DNA from: a virus
DNA: 64,000 bases
Direction: 5' to 3' (one strand)
IMG/VR virus record: IMGVR_UViG_3300031455_000001
Location: 62,001 to 126,000 of that record
The notes under the pieces are model-generated. The model saw only the letters and a list, made by a program, of their open reading frames with translations, was not told the origin of the DNA and did no database searches. This document shows, one piece after another, positions 56,579-64,000 of this stretch (positions within the stretch are counted from its first letter, which is position 1; the number at the start of each line of letters is the position of its first letter). Both the position numbers and the translations under genes were made by a program.

Positions 56579-56963
56579 AAGTATTTATAGCAATGTAAAC
56601 CTTTCTGATACTGATGTTGTTAAATTTTTATTATTAAGCAGATATAGCTTAGACAATTACTACAACGAACAATCCAATGATTACTTTGATGTTGCAGGTG
56701 TGACAGGGATTGTTGATCAAGAGCTGATGTCTTTGTTCGCATCGCTAGACGAAATCATAAAAAAATTGGAATTAACAAAAAGACAGATAGCTATTTTGAA
56801 ATTACTGGAGTGCGGATTTACATTCTCTGATATCGGAAAAAACAACTCGACAAAGATGAGAAGAGAAAGTGCAGTAAAGTCATTTAATGCGATATGTGCT
56901 AAAATTGTGCAGGAAAATGATTCCAAATGGAAGCAGACAGTCAAGAAGGGATTAGTAAAATGA
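56571..56963 (+). CDS. sigma-region-4-like HTH protein
   Basis: A 130-residue protein. LTKRQIAILKLLECGFTFSD IGKNNS ... ESAVKSFNAICAKIVQEND is an HTH of the sigma-70 region 4 / LuxR type. It could be a transcription factor; region 2 is absent. Start behind GGTGAAAGAG. Confidence 0.65.
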   Translation: MSESIYSNVNLSDTDVVKFLLLSRYSLDNYYNEQSNDYFDVAGVTGIVDQELMSLFASLDEIIKKLELTKRQIAILKLLECGFTFSDIGKNNSTKMRRESAVKSFNAICAKIVQENDSKWKQTVKKGLVK

Positions 56964-57703
56964 AAGAAATTAAGTCAGAAATTTTAATGGAAGAGGGGTT
57001 TGTTGGTTATAAATTATCTCTGTATGAAGATGGGACAGTTTCGTTGTATAACGAGAATGGTAATTTGATAACAGACACCTTTGATAGGAATGGATTTTGT
57101 ACATATTTTTCAAATGACAGTGGTGAATTTATTTATAAACATATGCTCATAGTTAAGTATTTATTCAACGGCAGTGACAATTGCAGAGTTAAGTTCCTTG
57201 ATGGAGACAATACAAACCTCAACATAAATAATATGGTATTGTGTGATATGAAGGATTACAGAGCTATTCAGATAGAGTTATCGAAAAATCATGATGAGAT
57301 GATGGCAGATAGAAAAAAGAAAAGTAGAGAAAAAAAGTTACAAAACACAGTCCACAAAGCTACTTACAATGAAGAGGATGTATTTTATCAAGTAAAGCTA
57401 CCCAATGGAGACAAGCATAAATTGATAAAGAATGTGTCAATTGAAGAGAAGAAGTTGATTGTTGAGAGTCTTTTAGCGCAATGGGATGATGTCATACTTG
57501 AGAATTGGAATAGCAATTCAATCACTTTCTTTCTTGACTCTTTAGCTAACTATCTAGTCTGGCACAACGACAAAGATGAAATAAGAAAAAGAAATGGCGA
57601 GATACTTTCCAATCGCAAAAACAACAAAATGGTTGGGTTGGAGAGAGATAGTAACCTGTCTTATCTTGAAGCCGATGAAGATAAAAGAGAGAGGTTTTAC
57701 TGA
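56960..57703 (+). CDS. degenerate HNH-fold (NUMOD-like) protein
   Basis: A 247-residue protein. FIYKHMLIVKYLFNG ... CRVKFLDGDNTNLNINNMVL reads like HNH endonuclease (HRLVAxxFxxN ... VNHIDGNKxNNxxxNL) with the catalytic His replaced (VKFLDGDN). DNA binding without cleavage is likely. Start at 56960 overlaps the previous stop. Confidence 0.6.
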   Translation: MKEIKSEILMEEGFVGYKLSLYEDGTVSLYNENGNLITDTFDRNGFCTYFSNDSGEFIYKHMLIVKYLFNGSDNCRVKFLDGDNTNLNINNMVLCDMKDYRAIQIELSKNHDEMMADRKKKSREKKLQNTVHKATYNEEDVFYQVKLPNGDKHKLIKNVSIEEKKLIVESLLAQWDDVILENWNSNSITFFLDSLANYLVWHNDKDEIRKRNGEILSNRKNNKMVGLERDSNLSYLEADEDKRERFY

Positions 57704-57706
57704 GTT

Positions 57707-58000
57707 ATGACAAATGCAAAATTAAATGAAGTATATAGCAAGTTTAAAAAAAGCGACAATAATGAGATCAAATGGTGTTATGTAAATACAGAAAATGAGT
57801 TTGAGTTTTTAGGAAGCACTTACATTATCGATAATACCGTTGAACAATATAAAGTATATAATAAATCAGGAGATGTTGAAAACTACACTAATGAGGCTTA
57901 CATGGAGCAAATTCTAGCAGTGTTAAGTTTCGGTGAACTTCACTTCTTCGACCAATATGGTGAATGTATAAATAACGATTTAATAGGTATGGTGAGTTAG
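57707..58000 (+). CDS. hypothetical protein
   Basis: A 97-residue acidic protein, MTNAKLNEVYSKFKKSDNNE ... HFFDQYGECINNDLIGMVS. Three bases after the previous stop, coupled. Function unknown. Confidence 0.62.
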   Translation: MTNAKLNEVYSKFKKSDNNEIKWCYVNTENEFEFLGSTYIIDNTVEQYKVYNKSGDVENYTNEAYMEQILAVLSFGELHFFDQYGECINNDLIGMVS

Positions 58001-58297
58001 TTGAAGTTGTCTGAATTGAAACACAGTGTGTGGGAAGATGAACGTGTAAGAAAGATGGGAATACGTAAGGGTGAGATAAAAATAATTGTGGATGTAGTCA
58101 TAGAAAAAATTGTTGAAGGTCTTTTTATTTATGGATGCGTCAAACTTAAAGGCTTATTTACTTTAGAAATAAGAAGAGCAAAAGGTCGAAGAATTACAAA
58201 TCCACAAACAGGAAAAGAAATGCATTCTAAAGATTATAACAAAATCGGGATAATACCATCAGAGAAAGTAAAGAGTGGTCTTAAAAATTTCGAGTAA
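58001..58297 (+). CDS. HU/IHF-family DNA-bending protein
   Basis: A 98-residue HU-like protein: helical start, VKLKGLFTLEIRRAKGRRIT NPQTGKEM (beta arm with the RRxxxNPQTGK motif), and C-terminal IIPSEKVKSGLKNF. Wraps and bends DNA. TTG start directly after the previous stop (TAGTTG). SPbeta encodes a similar HU (YonN). Confidence 0.85.
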   Translation: MKLSELKHSVWEDERVRKMGIRKGEIKIIVDVVIEKIVEGLFIYGCVKLKGLFTLEIRRAKGRRITNPQTGKEMHSKDYNKIGIIPSEKVKSGLKNFE

Positions 58298-58328
58298 TGG
58301 CTATTTGATGAGACAAGGGAGAATGACA

Positions 58329-59576
58329 ATGAAAATGAGAGAAAATAACAAGAAGTATTTAGTTGATACAAATGAGCTTTTTAGAAATCCTAATGTGATT
58401 GTTGATCACAATGTGGTTATTACATCCCATGTATTGAGAGAAGTTGAACATTTAGAGTTAACCAAAAAACAGGATAGGGTTTTACAATATCAAATTAGAA
58501 GATTTAAAAAAATATTAGATAAACATGACCATGTCCTCTACGATTTAAAGGATTATGAATTTAATCTAAGAGATGATTGGGACGGGAAATATGTTGATAA
58601 TATCTTAATACAGGTTATGCTTGAGAACGATTTTGGCTTAATCTCTAATGATAGATTATTAAGAGAAAAAGCTAGGCTTTACGGTATTGAAATTTTAGAA
58701 ACAGATTTTAGTGATTATAGTGATTTTGAATATAAAGGATATGTCGAAGTAGAGATGTCCAGAGATGAATTTTCAGAATTTCATGATAATCGATTGGATA
58801 AAAATGAGTTTGAGTTATTGGTCAATCAGTATTTAATAATTCTAGATCCAGAAACTAAAGATCCATATGTAGCTCTCAAGTTCGATGGGGAATTTTATAT
58901 ATCAATCAAAGAAAAGGTAATTGACTCATATAGAATTGGAAAATTTAAAGCAAAAGATTTGTATCAAGCTTGTGTTATTGACTCCTTGATAAACAATAAG
59001 ATTACCCTAATAAGAGGTAAGGCTGGAACAGCAAAAACTTTAAGTGCAATGACTTACGCATTGCAACAAATAGAAAAAGGAAAGCATAATAAGCTTGTAG
59101 TGTTTAGTAATAGTTTACCAACAAAAGGTGCGGTGTTTCTAGGCATGAACAAAGGTAGTCTTAAAGATAAATTACTTCAAGTTTCTATTGGTCATATATT
59201 AGCCAGTAAAATTGGTAGTTATGATGAAGTTGAAGCTATGATGTTAACGGAAGAGCTTTTGGTTTTACCTATGAGTGATATTCGTGGCTTTGATACTACT
59301 GGTATGAATGCAGTAATACTTATTACAGAGGCTCAAAACTTAGATAGAGAACTGATGAAGTTAGCCATTCAGCGTGTGGGTGAAGATTGTAAGATGATTA
59401 TTGAAGGAGATAATAAAACTCAACTAGATTCTGAATTATTTGAAGGCGACAACAATGGTATGAATGCTGTCAGTAATGTTTTTAAAGGTCATGATTATTA
59501 TGGTGAAGTAGAACTTAAAAATATTTACAGAAGTGAGATTGCTAGGATGGCTGAGTTGTTGACTCAAGATGAGTAA
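58329..59576 (+). CDS. PIN-PhoH ATPase
   Basis: A 415-residue fusion: PIN RNase domain (YLVDTNELF ... VITSHVLREVEHLEL ... FGLISNDRLLREKA, residues ~5-125) and PhoH ATPase (LIRGKAGTAKTLSAMTYALQ at ~227; VILITEAQNLDRELMKLAIQ; MIIEGDNKTQLD). PhoH-PIN proteins are RNA helicases/endonucleases. Start at 58329 behind AAGGGAGAATGACA. Confidence 0.85.
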   Translation: MKMRENNKKYLVDTNELFRNPNVIVDHNVVITSHVLREVEHLELTKKQDRVLQYQIRRFKKILDKHDHVLYDLKDYEFNLRDDWDGKYVDNILIQVMLENDFGLISNDRLLREKARLYGIEILETDFSDYSDFEYKGYVEVEMSRDEFSEFHDNRLDKNEFELLVNQYLIILDPETKDPYVALKFDGEFYISIKEKVIDSYRIGKFKAKDLYQACVIDSLINNKITLIRGKAGTAKTLSAMTYALQQIEKGKHNKLVVFSNSLPTKGAVFLGMNKGSLKDKLLQVSIGHILASKIGSYDEVEAMMLTEELLVLPMSDIRGFDTTGMNAVILITEAQNLDRELMKLAIQRVGEDCKMIIEGDNKTQLDSELFEGDNNGMNAVSNVFKGHDYYGEVELKNIYRSEIARMAELLTQDE

Positions 59577-59579
59577 ACG

Positions 59580-60371
59580 TTGCTGAATGATGATTGCAAA
59601 GTTAAAATAAGGTGGAGTTATAAAAATAAATCTTTATATGAGTTAGCAGGATACTTTTTTACTGCTATTGGAGATGAGTTATATATCTATCCTAGCGAAC
59701 TAACAAAAGGTAGTAGTATTAGGGTTAACTATACATGCGACAACTGTGGTAAAAGTGTTGATTTAAAATATAGAGATTATATAAAGAAAGATAAAAGAAA
59801 TGGTGACATCTGCAATCAGTGTAGTTACATAGTAAACAAAAGAACACCTCCCAAGAAAGTAGAAGATATTATTTTTGAAATAGAGAAGAGTAGCAATTGT
59901 GTTTTCATTGGAAACAAAGAAGAATATAAGGATGCAAATTCATCTATCACTCTTAAGTGTATATGCGGAGAGATATTTATTACTACTACCTTGCTATTCA
60001 GACACGAAGATAAAAAACAATGTGATATCTGTGGGTTAAAACTTAGAATAGGAGAAAACCACTACAATTGGAGAGGTGGTGTAACTTCTGAAAATTACAG
60101 AGCCAGAGCGACATCCAAGTATCACAAATGGAGAGATGGTATTTATAAAAGAGATAATTATACTTGTAAAAAATGTGGAGATAAAAAAGGTGGGAATCTT
60201 GAAGCTCATCATATTTTAAATTTCTCAGATCATATAGATATCAGATACGATCTAGACAATGGTATAACTCTGTGTAAAGATTGCCATAGCAAAGGAGATA
60301 AGTCATTTCACAGTATTTATGGCACTCATAACAATACAAAAGAACAATTAGAAGAATTTTTAAAAATATAA
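59580..60371 (+). CDS. HNH homing-type endonuclease with zinc-ribbon N-terminus
   Basis: A 263-residue protein: N-terminal CDNCG ... CNQC and CICGE ... CDICG zinc ribbons, an NWRGG linker, and HNH domain YTCKKCGDKKGGNLEAHHIL ... DNGITLCKDCHSKGDKSFH. Start TTG 59580; no ATG in frame is near. It lies between PhoH and the tRNA cluster, a common home of homing endonucleases. Confidence 0.85.
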   Translation: MLNDDCKVKIRWSYKNKSLYELAGYFFTAIGDELYIYPSELTKGSSIRVNYTCDNCGKSVDLKYRDYIKKDKRNGDICNQCSYIVNKRTPPKKVEDIIFEIEKSSNCVFIGNKEEYKDANSSITLKCICGEIFITTTLLFRHEDKKQCDICGLKLRIGENHYNWRGGVTSENYRARATSKYHKWRDGIYKRDNYTCKKCGDKKGGNLEAHHILNFSDHIDIRYDLDNGITLCKDCHSKGDKSFHSIYGTHNNTKEQLEEFLKI

Positions 60372-60380
60372 CATTAACTG

Positions 60381-60409
60381 TTGACAACAACAAAATATTA
60401 TGGTATAAT
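60381..60409 (+). promoter_or_regulatory. sigma-A promoter of a small RNA
   Basis: TTGACA (60381-60386), 17-bp spacer ending TTATGG, TATAAT (60404-60409). Confidence 0.8.
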
Positions 60410-60414
60410 TAGTT

Positions 60415-60505
60415 TATGAGTTAGGGAAGACCTCTAAAACTCCCGACAAATAAATGGGTGCGCTTCAATGGCGGGGATGATTAGTTGACTACTAATCATC
60501 CCAAA
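60415..60505 (+). ncRNA. ~90-nt small RNA candidate
   Basis: Between the promoter at 60381 and the hairpin GGGATGATTAGT-TGACT-ACTAATCATCCC (60474-60502), with no open frame. A second promoter follows at 60530, so this is a separate transcript. Confidence 0.5.
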
Positions 60506-60529
60506 TTAAAAAGAATGTAAGATAGGCAT

Positions 60530-60558
60530 TTGACAAGTGTAACAAATTATGATATAAT
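60530..60558 (+). promoter_or_regulatory. sigma-A promoter of the tRNA cluster
   Basis: TTGACA (60530-60535), 17-bp spacer ending TTATGA, TATAAT (60553-60558). Confidence 0.8.
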
Positions 60559-60597
60559 ATGATTACATGTTAAATACTTAATCTATAATCATATTAA

Positions 60598-60669
60598 GTG
60601 GATGTAGGCTAGTGGTAAGTCGCTCGGTTTGGGGTCGAGAAATCGCAGGTTCAAATCCTGCCATCCGCA
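60598..60669 (+). tRNA. tRNA-Pro (TGG)
   Basis: Acceptor GTGGATG/CATCCGC, anticodon stem CTCGG/TCGAG with loop TTTGGGG (anticodon TGG), T arm GCAGG TTCAAAT CCTGC. CCA not encoded. Confidence 0.85.
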
Positions 60670-61236
60670 TTGGTTCTCACACCATAATAAGTGATTGTTT
60701 GGCTCAGATGTATTGGTGTAGGGGTTTGCTCCACGTTAAAAAAATAAAGCCCATAGTATTCGAGATGTGATGTCTCAACCTTTAGAGAGTTTGGCTGTTG
60801 TCTCTGGCTAATAATACAACAGAAAATATAATGCATAGCCAAAGACCAAGTGGGCGTGTCAAGTTATTGTAACTTGCTAAAGGTCAAAAATATATCTTAC
60901 CACCCCTACCTATTGACATGGGTGAGTCGAAAAGTGGGGTTAAAAGAATGATAGGTGAGCTAAAGATTAAGCTACATTAAAAAAGAATGTCACTTTTTGT
61001 AGCACAGGATTCGAACCTGTAACATTGCCTATCCTGCTGATATTGACTTCGTGGTTATAGATATTGGCGATTGATTTTATAAAAAGACAGTTTTATCTAA
61101 AGTCAAGGTATCTTGGATAGAGCCTACGATAAATTTCTGGTTAGTGCTTGTTAATTCTAAAGCCCTTTTCCTCACACCGATATTGCAACGGTAAAAGCAC
61201 TGTAGAAAAGTGAGGATTCAATTCGTAGGTTCTATC
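60670..61236 (+). ncRNA. structured non-coding RNA between tRNA-Pro and tRNA-His
   Basis: 567 nt without a convincing gene. TTGGATAGAGCCTACGA (61113-61129) pairs with 61223-61239, enclosing TCCTCAC/GTGAGGA and ACCG/CGGT stems. A T-arm-like ACAGG/CCTGT hairpin is at 61004-61020 in the minus sense. Confidence 0.4.
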
Positions 61237-61308
61237 CAAGGTGTGGCGTAATGGTTAACGCGGTAGACTGTGAATCTACTAATGAGAGTTCGATTCTCTC
61301 CATCTTGA
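61237..61308 (+). tRNA. tRNA-His (GTG)
   Basis: Acceptor CAAGGTG/CATCTTG, anticodon stem GTAGA/TCTAC with loop CTGTGAA (GTG), T arm GAGAG TTCGATT CTCTC. The 5' end overlaps the right arm of the 61113 hairpin. Confidence 0.85.
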
Positions 61309-61313
61309 CTTAA

Positions 61314-61388
61314 TGGATCTTTAGCATAATGGCTAATGCCCTCATCTCATAAATGAGCTTATGCTAGTTCGAATCTAGCAAGATCCAC
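61314..61388 (+). tRNA. tRNA with CAT anticodon (Met, or Ile after lysidine modification)
   Basis: Acceptor TGGATCT/AGATCCA, anticodon stem CTCAT/ATGAG with loop CTCATAA, T arm GCTAG TTCGAAT CTAGC. Confidence 0.82.
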
Positions 61389-61635
61389 TTCTACCTACCT
61401 TGTCGAAAGATAACTAGATGGGCTTCGCTGTGGGAGCGCTGTGAGATGTTGGCTAGGCAACTAACCCTAGATACTCATTTCAGACTTCGGGCGCTGGGCG
61501 CTGGACAGTTGGCAGGCAACAGAAAAACTTGTGCAAGACTCACTTCGGAGAAATAACGACACAGAAGATGGCGAGATAGGTACGCATAAGTCCAACGAGG
61601 AGACATTTCTTCGTTTGTTATCAATTGATACTTAT
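61389..61635 (+). ncRNA. GC-richer structured spacer
   Basis: 247 nt, clearly richer in G+C than the rest (GGCGCTGGGCGCTGG), no supported gene; local stems such as AACGAGGA/TTCTTCGTT near 61599. Likely part of the structured RNA set or processed leader. Confidence 0.35.
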
Positions 61636-61707
61636 GGGAGAGTAGCTGAGATGGATTAGCGAAGGACTGAAAATCCTTAGAGAGTGGATCGTTACCATTT
61701 TCTCCCA
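61636..61707 (+). tRNA. tRNA-Phe (GAA)
   Basis: Acceptor GGGAGAG/TTCTCCC, anticodon stem AAGGA/TCCTT, loop CTGAAAA (GAA). T loop is ATCGTTA instead of TTCRANY, a deviation that could weaken tertiary contacts. Confidence 0.8.
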
Positions 61708-62312
61708 CTAGGCGACTCGCTACCTCAAGTGCGATAAAAGTGCTGGATAGGTTGATGTTTCGACTTTCAGCAGGGTCTTACTGGTGTGTTAGACCCTAAT
61801 AAAAAGACACAGACCAACAAGAAAGTCATTGCACATTGTAGCGAAGTTAGATGGTTGATAACTACAATGAAATACAACCATCGACTTATACTTAATCACA
61901 TCTCATCTGCAATGTGGGTTGTGATAAATTCCTTGTGTAGCCTTACCATTTCTGATGTAGGATCGGTGGTAAAAGTGAAAGATAGATCCTACGCTGATCG
62001 CACTTGATACAAGGTTTGAGTGTGATCTAAATTAATTTTTCTATCCTTCTGCAAGCCATGCGTGGTGTCATCGACAGAGATGTTAAAGCAGATTAAAATT
62101 TTGGAGATATGGAGTTCATGACAGGTTCAAATATCTTACTTATTATTTTAAAATACCGTCAGTACCACCTGTATCTGGTCTATGATCGAAAACTGACAAC
62201 CGCAAGCGTCCTCCATACTTAATATATGGTGATACACCAGACAAGAATCGATAAAAAGTCGAGGGTGTTTGCAAGCTAGGTTGGTTCTTGGTATGAGCCT
62301 AGCTATTATAAT
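61708..62312 (+). ncRNA. ~600-nt structured RNA with a pseudoknot, between tRNA-Phe and tRNA-Gly
   Basis: Perfect stems: GGGTCT/AGACCC (61773, 61791), GTAGGATC/GATCCTAC (61957, 61985), GATCGCAC/GTGTGATC (61996, 62020), AGCTAGG/CCTAGCT (62274, 62298). CATTGTAG (61834), GATGGTTG (61850), CTACAATG (61862) and CAACCATC (61875) interlock as a perfect 8+8 bp pseudoknot. Size and tRNA setting match ROOL/GOLLD-type giant phage RNAs; identity untested. Confidence 0.6.
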
Positions 62313-62387
62313 GTGGGATTGGTCTAATGGCTATGATTCCTGTTTTCCAAACAGGCGATGAGGTTTCGACTACCTCATCCCACACCA
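62313..62387 (+). tRNA. tRNA-Gly (TCC)
   Basis: Acceptor GTGGGAT/ATCCCAC, anticodon stem CCTGT/ACAGG, loop TTTCCAA (TCC), T arm GAGG TTTCGAC TACCTC. CCA is encoded (62385-62387). Confidence 0.85.
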
Positions 62388-62416
62388 TAAATATAAATAT
62401 AAATGAGTTGTTTAAA

Positions 62417-62432
62417 TGTTTCACGTGAAACA
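62417..62432. promoter_or_regulatory. parS-like site 4
   Basis: TGTTTCACGTGAAACA, perfect parS match, between tRNA-Gly and the next gene, about 27 kb from the main cluster. Confidence 0.85.
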
Positions 62433-62510
62433 ATTTTATTTTTAGCTTCACAAATGGAACAAATTGTAATACATAAAATATTGATTCAAAGAGCAAAAAG
62501 GGGATATCCA

Positions 62511-62870
62511 ATGAAATCACGTAGAGAACGAAGAGCAGAAGCAAGAAAAAACAAAGTACCATTCGAGCCTCAATATTCTTCTGGTACAAGAAAATCTCCA
62601 GTAGAAGTTAAGGAAAAAGAAGATGGTGGATTTGAAGTTGTTGGTGGAGAAACCTATACAGTAGGTGGAGAACCTAAGTCTTATGAAGAAATGTATGGCG
62701 CAGGCTATGAGCGATTCAATGATAAGCACGTAACTATTAAAGAAGTAGAAGTATCGGTATCAGAAGATGCTGAAATTAAACTAGAAGAATTGATTAAAGC
62801 TACAGAAGGCAAAGAAAATCCTCACTTGGATCAAGACTTTGGGAAACCAGAAGGCAAAGAGCTTTTATAA
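62511..62870 (+). CDS. hypothetical phage protein
   Basis: A 119-residue protein, MKSRRERRAEARKNKVPFEP QYSSG ... VVGGETYTVGG. The basic RRERRAEARKNK-FEPQY opening recurs in phage proteins placed before morphogenesis genes. ATG 62511 has AAAAGGGGATATCCA; an upstream ATG would run through the parS site. Confidence 0.68.
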   Translation: MKSRRERRAEARKNKVPFEPQYSSGTRKSPVEVKEKEDGGFEVVGGETYTVGGEPKSYEEMYGAGYERFNDKHVTIKEVEVSVSEDAEIKLEELIKATEGKENPHLDQDFGKPEGKELL

Positions 62871-62964
62871 TAGATTAATTCTCGTTTAGGCGAGTGGTCG
62901 GGAAGACATTACGAGTCAAGGGCTAAAGCCTTTGGCTTGTTTGTGTTAAAAAAGGAGAGAATGA
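62871..62964 (+). other. short structured spacer
   Basis: 94 nt with weak pairing (GGGCTAAAGCC, CTCGTTTAGGCGAG). No gene; holds the ribosome binding site AAGGAGAGA of the next gene. Confidence 0.3.
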
Positions 62965-64000
62965 ATTGAGGTCTTTTAAGAATAAAGATGGAGAAAAGGT
63001 AGAAGTAACAGAAGATCATTTAAAGACGGCAATCAAAATCAAAAAAGAACTTCAAAGACTGTCACCATCAGGAAAGGCGTCTTGGGTTAAACTAGTGAGG
63101 ATGATGGAGTCAGAAGGATTTTATGATGCTTGCAACAATGAGTCGTACAGATGTATGATTAAAAGTCACCAGAAATCCATTGGTGAGCTACCAGAAGTCG
63201 CCAAACATGCTGAAATGGTTTCAGATAATAAGTTACAGTCAATTAAAGAAGCTGTAGGAGAAATGGCATACGCAAAGCGTGATGCGCAAAATGAGTATAG
63301 AAATCTTAGTAAGTTGAGAAGAGAAGTTATTGACACAGCTCTCTTTATAGAAGAAGTAAAAAGTGAATTGAGCAACTTGAATTTTGATAATATATCATTT
63401 AGCTACGACAGACTAGAAGAGACAGAGAATGCAATGACAGTTATGATGACTGATTGGCACATTGGATTAAGAACATCTAACTACAACTATAGTATAGCAT
63501 TGGATAGAGTGAAAAGCTATGCACAAAAAATTATACACTATGCTAAATTATTCAATATTACAGAAGTGAATGTCTTAGGTATAGGAGACTTAGTGGAGGG
63601 TGGTTATCTTCGACCACAGCAAGCGTTTGACATTGAATTTACATATAGTGAGCAAATAATAAAAGCGACAGAGATTGTTAATGCTTTTCTAATTATGCTA
63701 TCCGAAGAGTTGAATGTAGTCTATTTGGGTAGCGTTCTAGGCAATCATAGCAGAATGTATGATAAAGGAGCTACCATATCTGGTGATAGTGCAGAAAATA
63801 TTGTAGACGCAACAGTTAAATCATTTATAAATTTATTAGGAAACAAAAGGATATCTATAGATGATAAGAAGGTCACTAATTATGATATAGTATTTGAATT
63901 AAATAACAAAAAAATAAAAGCTGTACATGGAGATTTGTTAAGAAAATCATCCAATGAAAAAATAGTAAAATTTATATCGTCAGACAATGAGTTTTATGAC
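62965..64000 (+). CDS. metallophosphoesterase (calcineurin-like), 3' end outside window
   Basis: 345 residues visible from TTG 62965. A helical N-terminal ~155 residues precede a calcineurin-type domain: MMTDWHIGL (DxH), LGIGDLVEGG (GDxxE), LGSVLGNHSR (GNH) and KAVHGDLL (HGD). Members hydrolyse phosphomono- or diesters, some nick DNA. Substrate unknown. Confidence 0.82.

Noticed and set aside
60997-61075. A minus-strand tRNA around the T-arm at 61004
   Set aside because: No 5' acceptor partner or anticodon arm at tRNA distance on that strand.
61475-62007. Open frames within the tRNA cluster
   Set aside because: They overlap tRNA-Phe and the structured spacers and lack ribosome binding sites.

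Overview
The window reads as part of a large, low-GC (about one third G+C by eye) Firmicutes mobile element, most simply a Bacillaceae temperate phage or phage-plasmid. The grounds are strong AGGAGG-type ribosome binding sites, many consensus sigma-A promoters (TTGACA, 17 bp, TATAAT, often extended -10 TGnTATAAT), tightly packed small genes on long single-strand runs, a phage replication module and a tRNA cluster. The leftmost genes recall the replication cluster (yor genes) of Bacillus phage SPbeta: SSB-like protein, RecA-fold ATPase, nucleotide kinase, zinc protein, DnaB-type helicase, DnaG-type primase and RecJ/DHH nuclease, plus a 3D-domain protein. That comparison is from memory of family order; no search was run.

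Layout. 1-10.6 kb, minus strand: replication and recombination genes, then a small HTH protein and a protein with a tyrosine-recombinase fold that seems to lack its catalytic residues, as in the SPbeta master repressor MrpR (YopR). 10.9-31.3 kb, minus strand: about 65 small accessory genes in short transcription units. Many are mini zinc-ribbon proteins; two are lipoproteins and one is an M20/M42-type peptidase. A degenerate ~35-bp joint repeat separates genes at 13.7-18.5 kb, and a palindromic operator sits on the -35 box of many promoters at 24.8-30.6 kb. 31.4-35.2 kb: intergenic control region holding a ~640-nt structured RNA candidate, five iteron-like repeats, four of seven copies of a 31-bp operator-like repeat, and divergent promoters. 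35.2-38.4 kb, plus strand: small genes, a lipoprotein, a DnaJ-zinc-motif protein, and three of the four perfect parS-like palindromes. 38.4-39.85 kb: non-coding convergence zone with an abrupt strand-composition flip. 39.9-47 kb, minus: small proteins, a VWA protein and a RecD2-type helicase. 47.1-53.8 kb, plus: actin-like ParM and a ParR-like partner, membrane protein, membrane-anchored M23 peptidase, large HerA/VirB4-type ATPase and a replication-relaxation family protein, which together look like plasmid partition and DNA-transfer machinery. 53.9-56.1 kb, minus: tyrosine recombinase beside a 35-bp-arm inverted repeat, and a winged-helix protein. 56.2-64 kb, plus: regulatory proteins, HU, PIN-PhoH ATPase, HNH endonuclease, tRNAs (Pro, His, Met, Phe, Gly) interleaved with structured non-coding RNA, and a metallophosphoesterase cut by the window end.

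How it fits together. The element combines an SPbeta-like replication programme with plasmid-like segregation and transfer genes. The divergent 31.4-35.2 kb region is the best candidate for origin and decision control: iterons, repressor-type repeats and promoters lie there, and parS-like sites (TGTTNCACGTGAAACA, the Spo0J/ParB target) cluster just to its right. No ParB is encoded in the window, so the element may recruit the host ParB, or encode one elsewhere. Starts were chosen by ribosome binding site; functions of most small genes are unknown.
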